A stretch of DNA of 64,000 bases, from the NCBI GenBank assembly GCA_965202745.1, contig CBDBCB010000015.1:62001-126000 (forward strand), in the 5' to 3' direction. Position 1 is the first letter of the stretch. Each line of letters opens with the position of its first letter. Below, one piece after another: positions 33,305 to 42,838 of the stretch. The translations under genes and the position numbers were made by a program. Below the pieces are notes generated by a model. The model had not been told where the DNA came from. It saw only the letters and a list, made by a program, of their open reading frames with translations, and did no database searches. The stretch is from JACKII01 sp965202745 (lineage in GTDB: Bacteria > Pseudomonadota > Alphaproteobacteria > Bin95).

Positions 33305-36229
33305 CTAGGCAAGCAACAGAGCTTCATTCACCAGTTTTTCTTGTTCTGCCACATGGTGTTTGAACAATCCGGTCGCGGGCGAGGCGCTCTCCGGGCGTCC
33401 AACATATATGGGCCGCTTCGCCTTCATCTTCACGTCGGTGATTTCGGAGAGCGTCTTCTCGATGCGGCGGTCGATAAAGTGCCAGGCCCCCATATTCTCA
33501 GGCTCTTCCTGGCACCACACTACTTCGGCATTCGGATACTTGATGAGTTCCGCCGGCAACGACAGCCGGGGGAACGGATAGAGCTGTTCCAGCCGCACTA
33601 TGGCCACGTCCTTCACGCCAGCCTCTTCCGCCTTGGCCGCCAGATCATAGTAGACCTTGCCGCTGCACAGCACGACGCGGCGCACTTTCTTGGCATCCAC
33701 GCTGACGGTGCTGTCGGGCAATACCCGGTGGAAGCTGCTGCCTGCTGCGAAAGCATCCAGCGCCGAGACACAAGCCTTGTGCCGCAACAGAAACTTTGGC
33801 GTCATCACGATCAGCGGTTTGCGGAAGTTCCGGCGCACCTGGCGGCGAAGCATATGGAAGTAGCTAGCGGGCGTCGTCGGCACGCAAACTTGGATATTGT
33901 CTTCAGCGCAAAGTTGCAGATACCGCTCCAGGCGGGCAGAGGAATGCTCCGGGCCCTGACCTTCATAGCCGTGCGGCAACAACATGACGATGCCGGACAT
34001 GCGCAGCCATTTGGATTCCGCCGCCGCGATGTAGGTGTCGATCATCACCTGGGCGCCGTTGGCAAAGTCGCCGAACTGCGCTTCCCACATTACCAACGCA
34101 TGCGGTTCAGACTGGGTGTAACCATACTCGAAGCCCAGCACGGAGTATTCCGCCAGCGGCGAATCGTGGATTTCGAACCGCGCCTGATTTTCCGTGAGAT
34201 TGGCCAGCGGTATGTATTTGTCTTCGTTGGACTGATCGGTCAGCACCGCGTGACGCTGCGAGAAGGTGCCGCGGCCGCAGTCCTGCCCGGACAGACGCAC
34301 CGGGGTGCCCTCCGCCATCAGCGAGCCGAATGCCAGCGCTTCCGCCGTCGCCCAATCGATCCCCTGGCCTGTCTCCACGGCTTTGCGCCGGGCATCGAAC
34401 TGGCGGGCGATCTTGCGGTTGAGATTGAACCCTTCCGGTATGCTGGTCATCTTGGCTGCGATACCCCGCAGGACATCGGCATCCACCGGCGTTTCGCCCC
34501 GACAGTCCTCGCCGCGGGCAATGTTCAGGCCGACCCACGCGCCTTCCAGCCAGTCGGCCTTGTTCGGTTTGAACGATTTGGACGCCTCAAAATCCGATTC
34601 CAGCTTGGCGCGGAAATCAGCGACCATTGCGTCGGCGTCTGCCTGCGGCAGCAGGCCTTCATCAACCAGCCGCTGTGCATAAAGCGTGCGGGTAGCGACC
34701 TGCTTGGCAATCAGCTTGTACATATTCGGCTGGGTAAAAGCCGGCTCGTCCGCCTCGTTATGGCCCTGCCGACGGTAGCAATACATGTCGAGCACGACGT
34801 CTTTTTTGAACTTGTAGCGGAACTCGGTACAGATGCGGGCAGCATGCACCACCGCTTCCGGATCGTCGCCGTTCACATGGAAGATCGGCGCCATCACGCT
34901 GCGCGCCAGATCGGTGCAGTAAAAACCGCCGCGGCTATCCGTCGGCGACGTGGTGAAGCCGATCTGGTTGTTGACCACCACATGGATCGTTCCGCCGACG
35001 CGGTAGCCACGCAGATCCGACAGCAGGAAGGTCTCGGCCACCACACCCTGGCCGATGAACGCCGCATCACCGTGCAGCAGCAAGGGAACGACCTTTTCGC
35101 GTTCTTTGTCCTGGCGCTGCTCCTGCTTGGCGCGGACCTTGCCTATCACCACGGGATCGACGGTTTCCAGGTGCGAGGGGTTCGGCGTTAACGACAGATG
35201 CACGACCTTGCCGTCGAACTCCCGGTCAGAGGACGTACCTAGATGGTACTTCACGTCGCCGGAGCCCTGGACATCTTCCGGATTGGCGGAGTTGCCCTGG
35301 AATTCGCTGAAAATGGCGGTAAAGGACTTGCCCATAACGTTGGCCAGCACGGTCAGCCGGCCGCGGTGCGACATGCCCACCACCAGTTCTTCCATGCCCA
35401 ATTGCGAGCCGCGCTTGATGATCTGCTCCAGTGCTGGAATCAGCGATTCGCCGCCTTCCAGACCAAAGCGCTTGGTGCCGACATAGCGGCGATCCAGGAA
35501 TTGTTCGTAGACCTCGGCTTCGGTCAGACGCTCCAGGATGGTGCGGCGGCCCAGCGGCGTGAATTCCGTATTGTTGCGTGGTTCTTCGATGCGCTGCTGG
35601 ATCCAGGTTTTTTCCTCCGGGTCCTGCATATGCATGAACTCGACGCCGATCAGGTTGCAATAGGTGCGCTGGCAGGCATCGATGATCTGGCGGAGCGTTG
35701 CCGTTTCCATGCCCAGGACGTTGTCGATAAAAATCAACCGGTCGAGATCGTCGTCAGTAAAGCCGTATGACCGATGGTCCAGTTCGGAATGATAGCCCGG
35801 CTTGCTCATGCCCAGTGGATCAAGCTGGGCGTAGAGGTGGCCGCGAACGCGGTATGCGCGGATCATCATTAACGCACGGATCGAGTCTATCGTTGCGGCC
35901 CGCACCGCGGCCGGGTCATTCGCCCCCTGAGTTGCCTGGGCAACCGCCTGCGCTTGCACCTGGACGGCTGCGCCATTTACCTGGCCGTTGCCACCATGCC
36001 CATTCGTTGACGCATGGCCGTTCGCTTCGATGACGCTAGCGCGCATCCGGCCCCATTTGGCGGCGTCCAGCTCGTCCATCGCCTCGCCGGAATTCTTCAT
36101 ATCCTCGAAGAATGCTGCCCAGCTAGGATCGACAGAATCCGGGGATGATAAGTACAGCCCATAAAGCTCGGCAACGAAGGTCGCGTTGCCACCGGTAAGG
36201 AAGCTCGCGTGATTGATCTGACTAGCCAT
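33305..36229 (-). CDS. sucA: 2-oxoglutarate dehydrogenase E1 component
   Basis: The 974-residue thiamine-diphosphate enzyme decarboxylates 2-oxoglutarate and transfers the succinyl group to lipoyl-E2. Family features are a short N-terminal E2-binding segment (FLTGGNATFVAELY), GMSHRGRLTVLANV, GDAAFIGQGVVAE of the cofactor domain, NNQIGFTTSP, and the C-terminal EEPENMGAWHFI. It is between sucD and odhB in the expected operon order, with 87 bp before it and about 40 bp after it. Confidence 0.97.
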   Translation of the reverse strand: MASQINHASFLTGGNATFVAELYGLYLSSPDSVDPSWAAFFEDMKNSGEAMDELDAAKWGRMRASVIEANGHASTNGHGGNGQVNGAAVQVQAQAVAQATQGANDPAAVRAATIDSIRALMMIRAYRVRGHLYAQLDPLGMSKPGYHSELDHRSYGFTDDDLDRLIFIDNVLGMETATLRQIIDACQRTYCNLIGVEFMHMQDPEEKTWIQQRIEEPRNNTEFTPLGRRTILERLTEAEVYEQFLDRRYVGTKRFGLEGGESLIPALEQIIKRGSQLGMEELVVGMSHRGRLTVLANVMGKSFTAIFSEFQGNSANPEDVQGSGDVKYHLGTSSDREFDGKVVHLSLTPNPSHLETVDPVVIGKVRAKQEQRQDKEREKVVPLLLHGDAAFIGQGVVAETFLLSDLRGYRVGGTIHVVVNNQIGFTTSPTDSRGGFYCTDLARSVMAPIFHVNGDDPEAVVHAARICTEFRYKFKKDVVLDMYCYRRQGHNEADEPAFTQPNMYKLIAKQVATRTLYAQRLVDEGLLPQADADAMVADFRAKLESDFEASKSFKPNKADWLEGAWVGLNIARGEDCRGETPVDADVLRGIAAKMTSIPEGFNLNRKIARQFDARRKAVETGQGIDWATAEALAFGSLMAEGTPVRLSGQDCGRGTFSQRHAVLTDQSNEDKYIPLANLTENQARFEIHDSPLAEYSVLGFEYGYTQSEPHALVMWEAQFGDFANGAQVMIDTYIAAAESKWLRMSGIVMLLPHGYEGQGPEHSSARLERYLQLCAEDNIQVCVPTTPASYFHMLRRQVRRNFRKPLIVMTPKFLLRHKACVSALDAFAAGSSFHRVLPDSTVSVDAKKVRRVVLCSGKVYYDLAAKAEEAGVKDVAIVRLEQLYPFPRLSLPAELIKYPNAEVVWCQEEPENMGAWHFIDRRIEKTLSEITDVKMKAKRPIYVGRPESASPATGLFKHHVAEQEKLVNEALLLA

Positions 36230-36316
36230 AAATACGCCTCATTGTCGGGCTGAAGAAACGCGGTCAGCATTTCTTACAACATAAACACTGACCAAACGCT
36301 ACTTGCTACTTCAACA

Positions 36317-37192
36317 CTAGCCCTTCAAGGCCTGTACCATAGTCGTACCCAGTTCGGCGGGCGATTCACAGACATTGATGCCTGCCTCGCGGAACGCCTG
36401 AAACTTGGCGGCTGCCGTGCCTTTGCCGCCGGCGATGATCGCGCCGGCATGGCCCATGCGCTTGCCCGGAGGGGCCGCTGCGCCTGCAATAAATCCGACC
36501 ATCGGCTTTTTGTTCGCCAGCGAGGCATAGAACTCTGCCGCGTCTTCCTCTGCCAAGCCACCGATCTCACCAATCATGATGATGCCTTCGGTCTGCGGAT
36601 CGTCATGGAACATCTGCAGGCATTCTATGAAGTTGGTGCCATTCACCGGGTCGCCGCCAATGCCGACGCACGAGGTTTGACCCAGGCCCGCCGCCGTGGT
36701 CTGGCCGACCGCTTCATAGGTCAGCGTACCGGAGCGGCTGACAACGCCGATGCGGCCTTTCTGGTGAATATGGCCCGGCATGATGCCGATCTTGCACTCG
36801 CCAACCGTGATGACGCCCGGGCAATTCGGCCCGATCAGGCGGGACTTGGAGCCGTCCAGCGCCCGCTTCACCTTCACCATGTCGAGCACGGGAATACCCT
36901 CGGTGATGCAAATGACCAGCGGCACTTCCGCGTCAATGGCTTCCAGAATGGAGTCCGCAGCGAACGGCGGCGGCACGTAGATCACGCTGGCGTCGACGCC
37001 AACCTTCTCCTGCGCTTCCATCACGGTGTTGAACACCGGCAGGCCCAGGTGGAACGAGCCGCCCTTGCCGGGGCTGGTGCCGCCAACCATGCGGGTGCCG
37101 TAGGCAATCGCCTGCTCGGAATGAAAGCTGCCCTGCTTGCCGGTGAAGCCCTGGCAGATGACCTTGGTGTCTTTGTGAACCAGAACGCCCAT
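36317..37192 (-). CDS. sucD: Succinyl-CoA ligase (ADP-forming) alpha subunit
   Basis: The 291-residue subunit binds CoA and carries the transiently phosphorylated His in GKRMGHAGAIIAGG. The CoA-binding Rossmann part starts GVLVHKDTKVICQGFTGKQG. Together with SucC it converts succinyl-CoA to succinate with nucleotide triphosphate formation. Its ATG overlaps the TGA of sucC by one base (TGATG), which ensures equal synthesis of the two subunits. Confidence 0.97.
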   Translation of the reverse strand: MGVLVHKDTKVICQGFTGKQGSFHSEQAIAYGTRMVGGTSPGKGGSFHLGLPVFNTVMEAQEKVGVDASVIYVPPPFAADSILEAIDAEVPLVICITEGIPVLDMVKVKRALDGSKSRLIGPNCPGVITVGECKIGIMPGHIHQKGRIGVVSRSGTLTYEAVGQTTAAGLGQTSCVGIGGDPVNGTNFIECLQMFHDDPQTEGIIMIGEIGGLAEEDAAEFYASLANKKPMVGFIAGAAAPPGKRMGHAGAIIAGGKGTAAAKFQAFREAGINVCESPAELGTTMVQALKG

Positions 37193-38361
37193 CAGCGTGC
37201 CTCCTTCGCCGCGTTAAAAACTTTTTTGGCTGCATCCCGCAGGTCGTCAGCCGGGACGATGGCCAGGCCAGAATTCTTCAGGATTTCCTTGCCCTTCTCG
37301 ACGTTCGTGCCTTCCAGGCGCACGACCAGCGGAATGGACAGGTCCATGCCCTTGGCAGCGGCCACCACGCCTTCGGCGATCACATCGCAGCGGGCGATGC
37401 CGCCGAAAATATTGATCAGGATCGCTTCGACCCGCGGCTCCGACATGATGATCTTGAAGGCAGCCTCGACGGTTTCCTCGTTGGCGTTACCGCCCACGTC
37501 CAGGAAGTTCGCCGGTTCTTCGCCGTAAAGCTTGATGATGTCCATGGTCGCCATGGCAAGGCCCGCGCCGTTCACCATGCAACCGATGGTGCCGTCCAGC
37601 GCCACATAATTCAGCGCGTATTTCTGCGCTTCCAGTTCCAGCGCATTCTCTTCCGTCTCGTCCTGCATCGCGGCGACTTCAGCCTGGCGGAACAGAGCAT
37701 TGTCGTCGAAGTTCATTTTCGCGTCCAGCGCCATCACATCGCCCGCGCCGGTCACGACCAGCGGGTTGATCTCCACCATACTCGCATCCAGTTCGGTAAA
37801 GGCCTTGTACATGGCGTTCAGGAACTGCGCCGCGCTCTTCGCCTGCACCTTGTCCAGGCCCAGGGCAATCGCGATGCGGTTGCAGTGGAAGGGCATCAGG
37901 CCCGTCACCGGATCAATGGCGAGGGTGAAGATCTCCTCGGGCGAGTGCTCCGAGACTTCCTCGATATCCATGCCGCCTTCAGTGGAGGCGATGATGTTGA
38001 TCCGCTTGTTGCTGCGGTCGACCAGCAGGGAGAGATAAAGCTCCCGTGCGATATCGCAGCCGTCTTCGACGTAGACGCGGCCGACTTCCTTGCCTTCCGG
38101 CCCGGTCTGGTGCGTGACCAAGGTCATGCCCAGCATGCGGGTCGCCTCGGCGCACACGTCGTCGATGGATTTTACCACCTTCACGCCGCCGCCCTTGCCG
38201 CGGCCGCCAGCATGGATCTGCGCTTTCACCACATAAACGGGACCGCCCAACTCTTCCGCGGCTTTTACCGCTTCGTCGGGCGTAAATGCTACGCCGCCGC
38301 GGGGCACAGACACCCCGTAGCCTGCCAAGAGTTGCTTGGCCTGATACTCATGAATATTCAT
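37192..38361 (-). CDS. sucC: Succinyl-CoA ligase (ADP-forming) beta subunit
   Basis: The start at 38361 (NIHEYQAKQLLAGYGV) is the canonical one and gives 389 residues; an ATG at 38394 adds 11 unrelated residues. The ATP-grasp domain includes VVKAQIHAGGRGKGGGVKV, and the C-terminal ligase domain includes NIFGGIARCDVIAEGV. It is the first gene of sucC-sucD-sucA-odhB-lpdA, preceded by 320 bp of mostly repeat sequence that separates it from mdh. Confidence 0.97.
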   Translation of the reverse strand: MNIHEYQAKQLLAGYGVSVPRGGVAFTPDEAVKAAEELGGPVYVVKAQIHAGGRGKGGGVKVVKSIDDVCAEATRMLGMTLVTHQTGPEGKEVGRVYVEDGCDIARELYLSLLVDRSNKRINIIASTEGGMDIEEVSEHSPEEIFTLAIDPVTGLMPFHCNRIAIALGLDKVQAKSAAQFLNAMYKAFTELDASMVEINPLVVTGAGDVMALDAKMNFDDNALFRQAEVAAMQDETEENALELEAQKYALNYVALDGTIGCMVNGAGLAMATMDIIKLYGEEPANFLDVGGNANEETVEAAFKIIMSEPRVEAILINIFGGIARCDVIAEGVVAAAKGMDLSIPLVVRLEGTNVEKGKEILKNSGLAIVPADDLRDAAKKVFNAAKEAR

Positions 38362-38563
38362 CGCGTCGCTCTTGTTCCTAGGTGCGATCCCCATTGCAGG
38401 GGCTGCTCAAAAAGCGTTTCCACTTTCAGCCCCAGAGCCTGCCGGCACACCCGGCCGGCAGATCCCCAGGGTGAACGTCACAATGTTCTACGCGCGCCGT
38501 TTCACCGGCGCTGCGCTACTTTAGGCGGTGGTTGGCTGCCGCAGCTCTAGCGGTTCAATCTGA

Positions 38564-38685
38564 CCACTAGGGGTTCGATGGAAACAGCTGGTACCCATCC
38601 CTTTGCTGAAGCGAACCACCAACATAGCGAAAGAGTGGCCTGATCGAAACGCTTGCAGATGCAAGCGTTTCGATCAGGCCACTAG
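38564..38685. repeat. CTAGTGG-type palindromic repeat at the mdh stop codon
   Basis: This is the inverted counterpart of 16442-16560. It includes a perfect 23-bp inverted repeat (38635-38657 and 38660-38682, sharing GATCGAAACGCTTGCA) with a 2-nt loop, and a second imperfect hairpin around GGTACC. Both ends are CTAG, at 38567-38570 and 38682-38685. The right CTAG supplies the TAG stop codon of mdh. No T-run follows, but an RNA copy would fold very stably between mdh and sucC. Confidence 0.85.
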
Positions 38686-39641
38686 CCAGCGTCGCGCTGG
38701 GCTTTGGCAACGCCGAACAGCTCAGTCACGGCAGCGACAGAGTGATCGAACGCGGCACGGTCTGCGCCTTCCAGCGGCACTTCCACAACCTTCTCCACGC
38801 CGTTCGCGCCGATAATGACCGGCACACCGACATAGAGGCCTTTCACGCCATACTCGCCATTCAGGTAGGCGGCGCAGGGCAGCAGGCGGCGCTTGTCTTT
38901 CAAGTAGCTGTCCGCCATCTGAACCGCGGACGAGGCCGGGGCGTAGAACGCGCTGCCGGTCTTCAGCAGGCCAACGATCTCGGCGCCGCCATCACGGGTG
39001 CGCTGCACGATGCTGTCGATCTTCTCCTGGGTGGACCAGCCCATCTTCACCAGCTCCGGCACCGGAATGCCCGCGACGGTGGAGTAGTTGATCAGCGGAA
39101 CCATGGTGTCGCCATGGCCGCCCAGCACAAACGCGTTCATGTCTTCGACGGACACGTTGAACTCTTCGGCCAGGAACAGGCGGAAGCGGGCGCTATCCAG
39201 CACGCCGGCCATGCCGACAACCTTGTTGGTGGGCAGGCCACAGGCTTCCTGCAGGATGCCTACCATGGCATCCAACGGATTGGTGATGCAGATAACGAAG
39301 GCGTTCGGGCAGTGCGCTTTGATACCGGCGCCGACCGAGCCCATGACTTTGGTGTTGATACCGATAAGGTCATCACGGCTCATGCCCGGCTTGCGGGCGA
39401 CACCGGCGGTAACGATCACCACGTCGGCGTCTTTCAGATCGGCATAATCGTTGGTGCCGCTCATGGCGCTGTCGAAGCCTTCGACCGGCGAGCCCTGGGC
39501 AATATCCAGCGTCTTGCCCAGGGGCAGACCGTCGACGATGTCGAACATCACGACATCACCAAGTTCCTTCATACCGACCAAGTGAGCCAGTGTGCCGCCA
39601 ATGTTACCGGCACCGATCAATGCGATTTTGTTGCGAGCCAT
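38682..39641 (-). CDS. mdh: Malate dehydrogenase
   Basis: The 319-residue product is of the LDH-like MDH type usual in alphaproteobacteria. It has the NAD loop IGAGNIGGTLAHL, the substrate Arg region in AGVARKPGMSRDDL, and the catalytic His in GGHGDTMVPL at about residue 176. It oxidises malate to oxaloacetate. It lies upstream of sucC and is probably the first TCA gene of the block. The TAG stop comes from the terminal CTAG of the adjacent hairpin repeat. Confidence 0.97.
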   Translation of the reverse strand: MARNKIALIGAGNIGGTLAHLVGMKELGDVVMFDIVDGLPLGKTLDIAQGSPVEGFDSAMSGTNDYADLKDADVVIVTAGVARKPGMSRDDLIGINTKVMGSVGAGIKAHCPNAFVICITNPLDAMVGILQEACGLPTNKVVGMAGVLDSARFRLFLAEEFNVSVEDMNAFVLGGHGDTMVPLINYSTVAGIPVPELVKMGWSTQEKIDSIVQRTRDGGAEIVGLLKTGSAFYAPASSAVQMADSYLKDKRRLLPCAAYLNGEYGVKGLYVGVPVIIGANGVEKVVEVPLEGADRAAFDHSVAAVTELFGVAKAQRDAG

Positions 39642-39678
39642 GGGATATCCCTCACCAGAATTGGGCTAAGATTTTCGG

Positions 39679-41010
39679 TTATGCGCTTTGCGCGATGGCG
39701 CTGGTACTACGCGCAACCTCCGCTTCGGGCAACCCCACGAAAGGCTGCGAGCCGCCATCGGCTGCGGCAAGTTGCTCCGCCTCTGCCGCCAGCACCTGGA
39801 CTGCTTCCGCACCGATGGGCGACGCCACCGCGCTGGGCTGGTGCACAAAGTTGATTTTTTCATCCGCCGTTACCGGGTCGCGGACCAAAATACGGGCGAC
39901 AGCCAATCCGGTCAGCGCCAGGCCAACCAAGCCTGTAAAACCAAACAGTGCCCCCGGCTCCAGGATATCCATCAACAACGATGCCAGGGGCGGACCAGCG
40001 ATAGCACCCGCCCCAAAAGTCAGCAGCAAACCAGCACCGACGGCGACCGCATCGACGCCTCTGGCATTGTCGTTTGTATGCGCCGCGCCCAACGAATAAA
40101 GGACGGACGTTGCGCCGCCCAGCACCGTGCCTGCCGCAACCAAGATCGTCAGATGCCCCCCGCTGAGCGCCAGCCCGGCGCTGCTGGCGGCGATGGCGAT
40201 ACCTGATCCGGCGATAAGCCAGCGTCGGTCCATACGGTCCGACAGTTTGCCCAGCGGCCAGTTCAGGATCAGCCCGCCACTGACCACAGCCGACATGAAC
40301 AGCGCAATCCGCGCTGTATCCAGGCCAAGGCCGGCAGCAAAGAACGGGAACAGACCAAAGGTTGCACCGGTCAGGGTGCCGGAGACCACACAGGCTGCAA
40401 AGCCAACCGGCGAAAGGCGCACCAGATCCATCATCCGCACGCGGGTTTCCGGCGGCAGTACCGGTTGCGCGCGCCGGGTCAGCGTCATGGGAAACAAGGC
40501 CAGCATCAAACACATGGCGGCAATGGAGAACGCGTGAAAAATCTGCGGGTCCAACAATCCCAGCAGCGCCTGCCCTCCGGTCATGCCGATATAGACGATC
40601 GTGATATAGACGCCAAAGATCGACCCCCGTTCCGTGTTCCCAGCCATCATGTTCAGCCAGCTTTCGAGCACCAGAAAGGCCAGCACCAGACTGGTGCCGG
40701 TCGCAAAGCGGATGGCGATCCAGGCAATAGGTTCCGGGATGACAGGAATCAACAGGGTAGAGCAGGCGGCGATTGTCATCACCGACGCGAAGCCCCGAAT
40801 ATGGCCCGTACGCCCAATAGGCGGTGTCCCAGCCGGGAGCCGAACACGTGGCCCCAGGAAATAAGCCGTGGTCATCAAGTCCGCGACCTGTGCCGATGCG
40901 TCCACCTGGGCCAGCCGGACGGACAGGATGGTGCCCATCAGTCCCTGATTCATGGTCAGGAACAGGGAGGCGATCAGGATCGATGTGAAGGGACCAAGTG
41001 TTTGCAGCAA
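39679..41010 (-). CDS. MFS transporter (YcaD-like) with a locally frame-shifted second helix
   Basis: The 443-residue protein has about 12 hydrophobic segments and a hydrophilic C-terminal tail of about 60 residues. It belongs to the major facilitator superfamily, YcaD/UMF2-like group; the substrate is unknown. Between YFLG and GHIRGFA the frame reads PRVRLPAGTPPIGRT, unlike the family, while the +1 frame reads HVFGSRLGHRL, which is the expected TM2/loop sequence. One extra base near 40849 and one missing base near 40816 would restore it, so two compensating indels about 35 nt apart are present. The protein length is kept but helix 2 is probably damaged. It lies between zapE and mdh in the same direction. 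Confidence 0.85.
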   Translation of the reverse strand: MLQTLGPFTSILIASLFLTMNQGLMGTILSVRLAQVDASAQVADLMTTAYFLGPRVRLPAGTPPIGRTGHIRGFASVMTIAACSTLLIPVIPEPIAWIAIRFATGTSLVLAFLVLESWLNMMAGNTERGSIFGVYITIVYIGMTGGQALLGLLDPQIFHAFSIAAMCLMLALFPMTLTRRAQPVLPPETRVRMMDLVRLSPVGFAACVVSGTLTGATFGLFPFFAAGLGLDTARIALFMSAVVSGGLILNWPLGKLSDRMDRRWLIAGSGIAIAASSAGLALSGGHLTILVAAGTVLGGATSVLYSLGAAHTNDNARGVDAVAVGAGLLLTFGAGAIAGPPLASLLMDILEPGALFGFTGLVGLALTGLAVARILVRDPVTADEKINFVHQPSAVASPIGAEAVQVLAAEAEQLAAADGGSQPFVGLPEAEVARSTSAIAQSA

Positions 41011-41074
41011 ACCACGGCCTCCTTCGCGTTCGACCGGTGTATCTATCCCCCGGCAGTGCGCATCTTTATGCGTG

Positions 41075-42208
41075 TCAGGTCAAGTGTTCAGCGGCGATAT
41101 AGTCGTCCGCCTGTATCTCCATCAAGCGTGAAACAGTACGTTGAAAGGCAAAGGCCGTGTCGCCTTCCGGGCTGAGCGCCAGAGGCAGTGCAGCCGCTGA
41201 GCAAATCAGGTTCACCTTCGCTTCATAAAGGGCATCGATCAGCGTTACGAAACGTTTGGATTCATTCCGCTTTTCTGGGGGCAATAAGGGAATCCCCGAA
41301 AGGATTACAGTATGGAACCGCGCTGCGATGGCGAGATAGTCCGCCGCACCCAACGGCCGCTCGCACAGTTCACTAAACGTGAACCGCGCGACGCCTTTGG
41401 CCGTCACTGAAGCGTTTAGTTCCCGACCACGCACTTTCAACACCTCTGCATGAGGCGGTGCGTCGTCGGTCAGATCGGAGAACGCCTTGTTCAGCGCTGC
41501 CGCCGCATCCGGCCCCAGCGGCGTATGGTAGGTGGCCCGGCCGATCAGGCGGTTCAGCCGGTAGTCGGTGGTGGATGTCAGTTCATGCACCTCCACCCGC
41601 TCCAGCAACAAATCAATAAACGGCAGGAACCGCGCCCGTTGCAGGCCGTCCTTATAGAGGTTCTGCGGCTCGACATTGGAGGTCGCGACAACGACCACGC
41701 CGTTCTCGAACAGGTTGCGGAACAACCCGGCCAGGATCATAGCGTCAGCGATATTCTCTACCTGGAACTCGTCGAAGGCCAGCAAGGTCGCGTCCGCCGC
41801 CACGTCCCGGGCGATGTCGGGCAGCGGGTCGCCTTCCCCGCCAGCCTTGCGGCGCGCGTGTACCCGCTCCTGCATCTCCTGCATGAAGGCGTGAAAATGC
41901 ACCCGGCGCTTTTTCGCGACCGGCGCGTTCTCATAGAACAGGTCCATCAGCATGGACTTGCCGCGCCCGACCGGGCCGAAAATATAGAGACCCTTGGGCG
42001 CTGGCTTGGGGGGCTCCGGTGCTTTGCCGCCAAACAGCTTGCCGAACAGGCCCTTGCCTTTGGGCTCTGCCGCAACCGCCGGCTGATATCCCTGCAAGCG
42101 CTCATAAAGCGCCTGCAGACGCTGAACGGCGGCATTCTGGGCCGGATCGGCTCTCATAGTGCCTTCGCCAATCATGGCGCGCAAAAGGTAGGCGGGACCG
42201 TCGGTCAT
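41075..42208 (-). CDS. zapE: Cell division protein ZapE (AFG1-like ATPase)
   Basis: The 377-residue P-loop ATPase has Walker A in GPVGRGKSMLMDLFY at about residue 71, HFHAFMQEMQERVH, and Walker B in LLAFDEFQVENIADAMIL. ZapE is associated with the Z-ring and is needed for division under some stress conditions; AFG1 relatives assist protease-mediated quality control. Its position upstream of mdh-sucCD is common in alphaproteobacteria. It is intact, with GAGAAG before the ATG. Confidence 0.93.
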   Translation of the reverse strand: MTDGPAYLLRAMIGEGTMRADPAQNAAVQRLQALYERLQGYQPAVAAEPKGKGLFGKLFGGKAPEPPKPAPKGLYIFGPVGRGKSMLMDLFYENAPVAKKRRVHFHAFMQEMQERVHARRKAGGEGDPLPDIARDVAADATLLAFDEFQVENIADAMILAGLFRNLFENGVVVVATSNVEPQNLYKDGLQRARFLPFIDLLLERVEVHELTSTTDYRLNRLIGRATYHTPLGPDAAAALNKAFSDLTDDAPPHAEVLKVRGRELNASVTAKGVARFTFSELCERPLGAADYLAIAARFHTVILSGIPLLPPEKRNESKRFVTLIDALYEAKVNLICSAAALPLALSPEGDTAFAFQRTVSRLMEIQADDYIAAEHLT

Positions 42209-42328
42209 CTTCTCTCAAGGCTGGGACAGAAAGAGGAGGGCGAAACCGGCTAGGCAAAATTGGAACGAAAGCGGCTAAGGGCGCATACGGTTTCTGTCAA
42301 GACTAAGCGCCGCCAAATGCACGGGCGG

Positions 42329-42824
42329 TTAGCCGTGCCGCTCCACAAATGCGGTGAACAGCGCCTGCCCTTCAGGCACGCCGAGCCGCTCCACCGACAT
42401 CTGGCGCCGGTCGGCGGGCAGTCCGACCTCCGCCCTTAATTCCGCCATGGAGAAGCGGCGGCGGGCTGAGGGGTTCTTCGCCGCCAGTCTGCCCATCAGC
42501 GCCGTGCTGTCATCCGGTCAAGCTGCAAAATAGAGCTTCCCGATCCCGCACAGCAGCATGGTCGCCACGCACATGGAGCAGGGCTCCGCCGTCGTGTACA
42601 TCTCCGCCCCCCAGATCGGTGGTGCCCAGCTTGCGGCAGGCATCGCGCATCGCCTCCACCTCTCCGTGCGAAGTGGGGTCTGACAGGCCCATGGCCCGGT
42701 TCAGCCCCTCGCCGATAATCTCGCCATCCCTCGCCACCACCGCGCCATAGGGCAGCGTGCCCAGCTCATCCAGCGCGGAGCGGGCAATCTCGATGGCGCG
42801 GTCCATCAGTTGATTTGGGGTCAT
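42329..42824 (-). pseudogene. Nucleoside/cytidine-type deaminase with a frameshift and a stop
   Basis: The start at 42824 (TPNQLMDRAIEIARSALDEL) leads through the zinc motif SHGEVEAM (HxE) to LGTTDLGG. There a run of six G (42607-42612) has one base too many; with five the frame reads AEMYTTAEPCSMCVATMLLC, giving the second zinc motif PCxxC, then GIGKLYFAA. A TGA follows (42518-42520). Downstream in that frame another 60 codons stay open (DDSTALMGRLAAKNPS to LFTAFVERHG, TAA at 42329), which I read as the original C-terminus. The protein would deaminate a cytosine- or guanine-like base. It lies about 15 bp after the enolase-superfamily gene, in an operon with it. The extent of the second break is less certain than the first. 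Confidence 0.7.
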
Positions 42825-42838
42825 TGGTTCGTCCTCTT

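Noticed and set aside
33341..35191. Open frame of 616 codons on the + strand
   Set aside because: It is antisense to sucA, which is intact and fully conserved. The antisense protein shows no family features.
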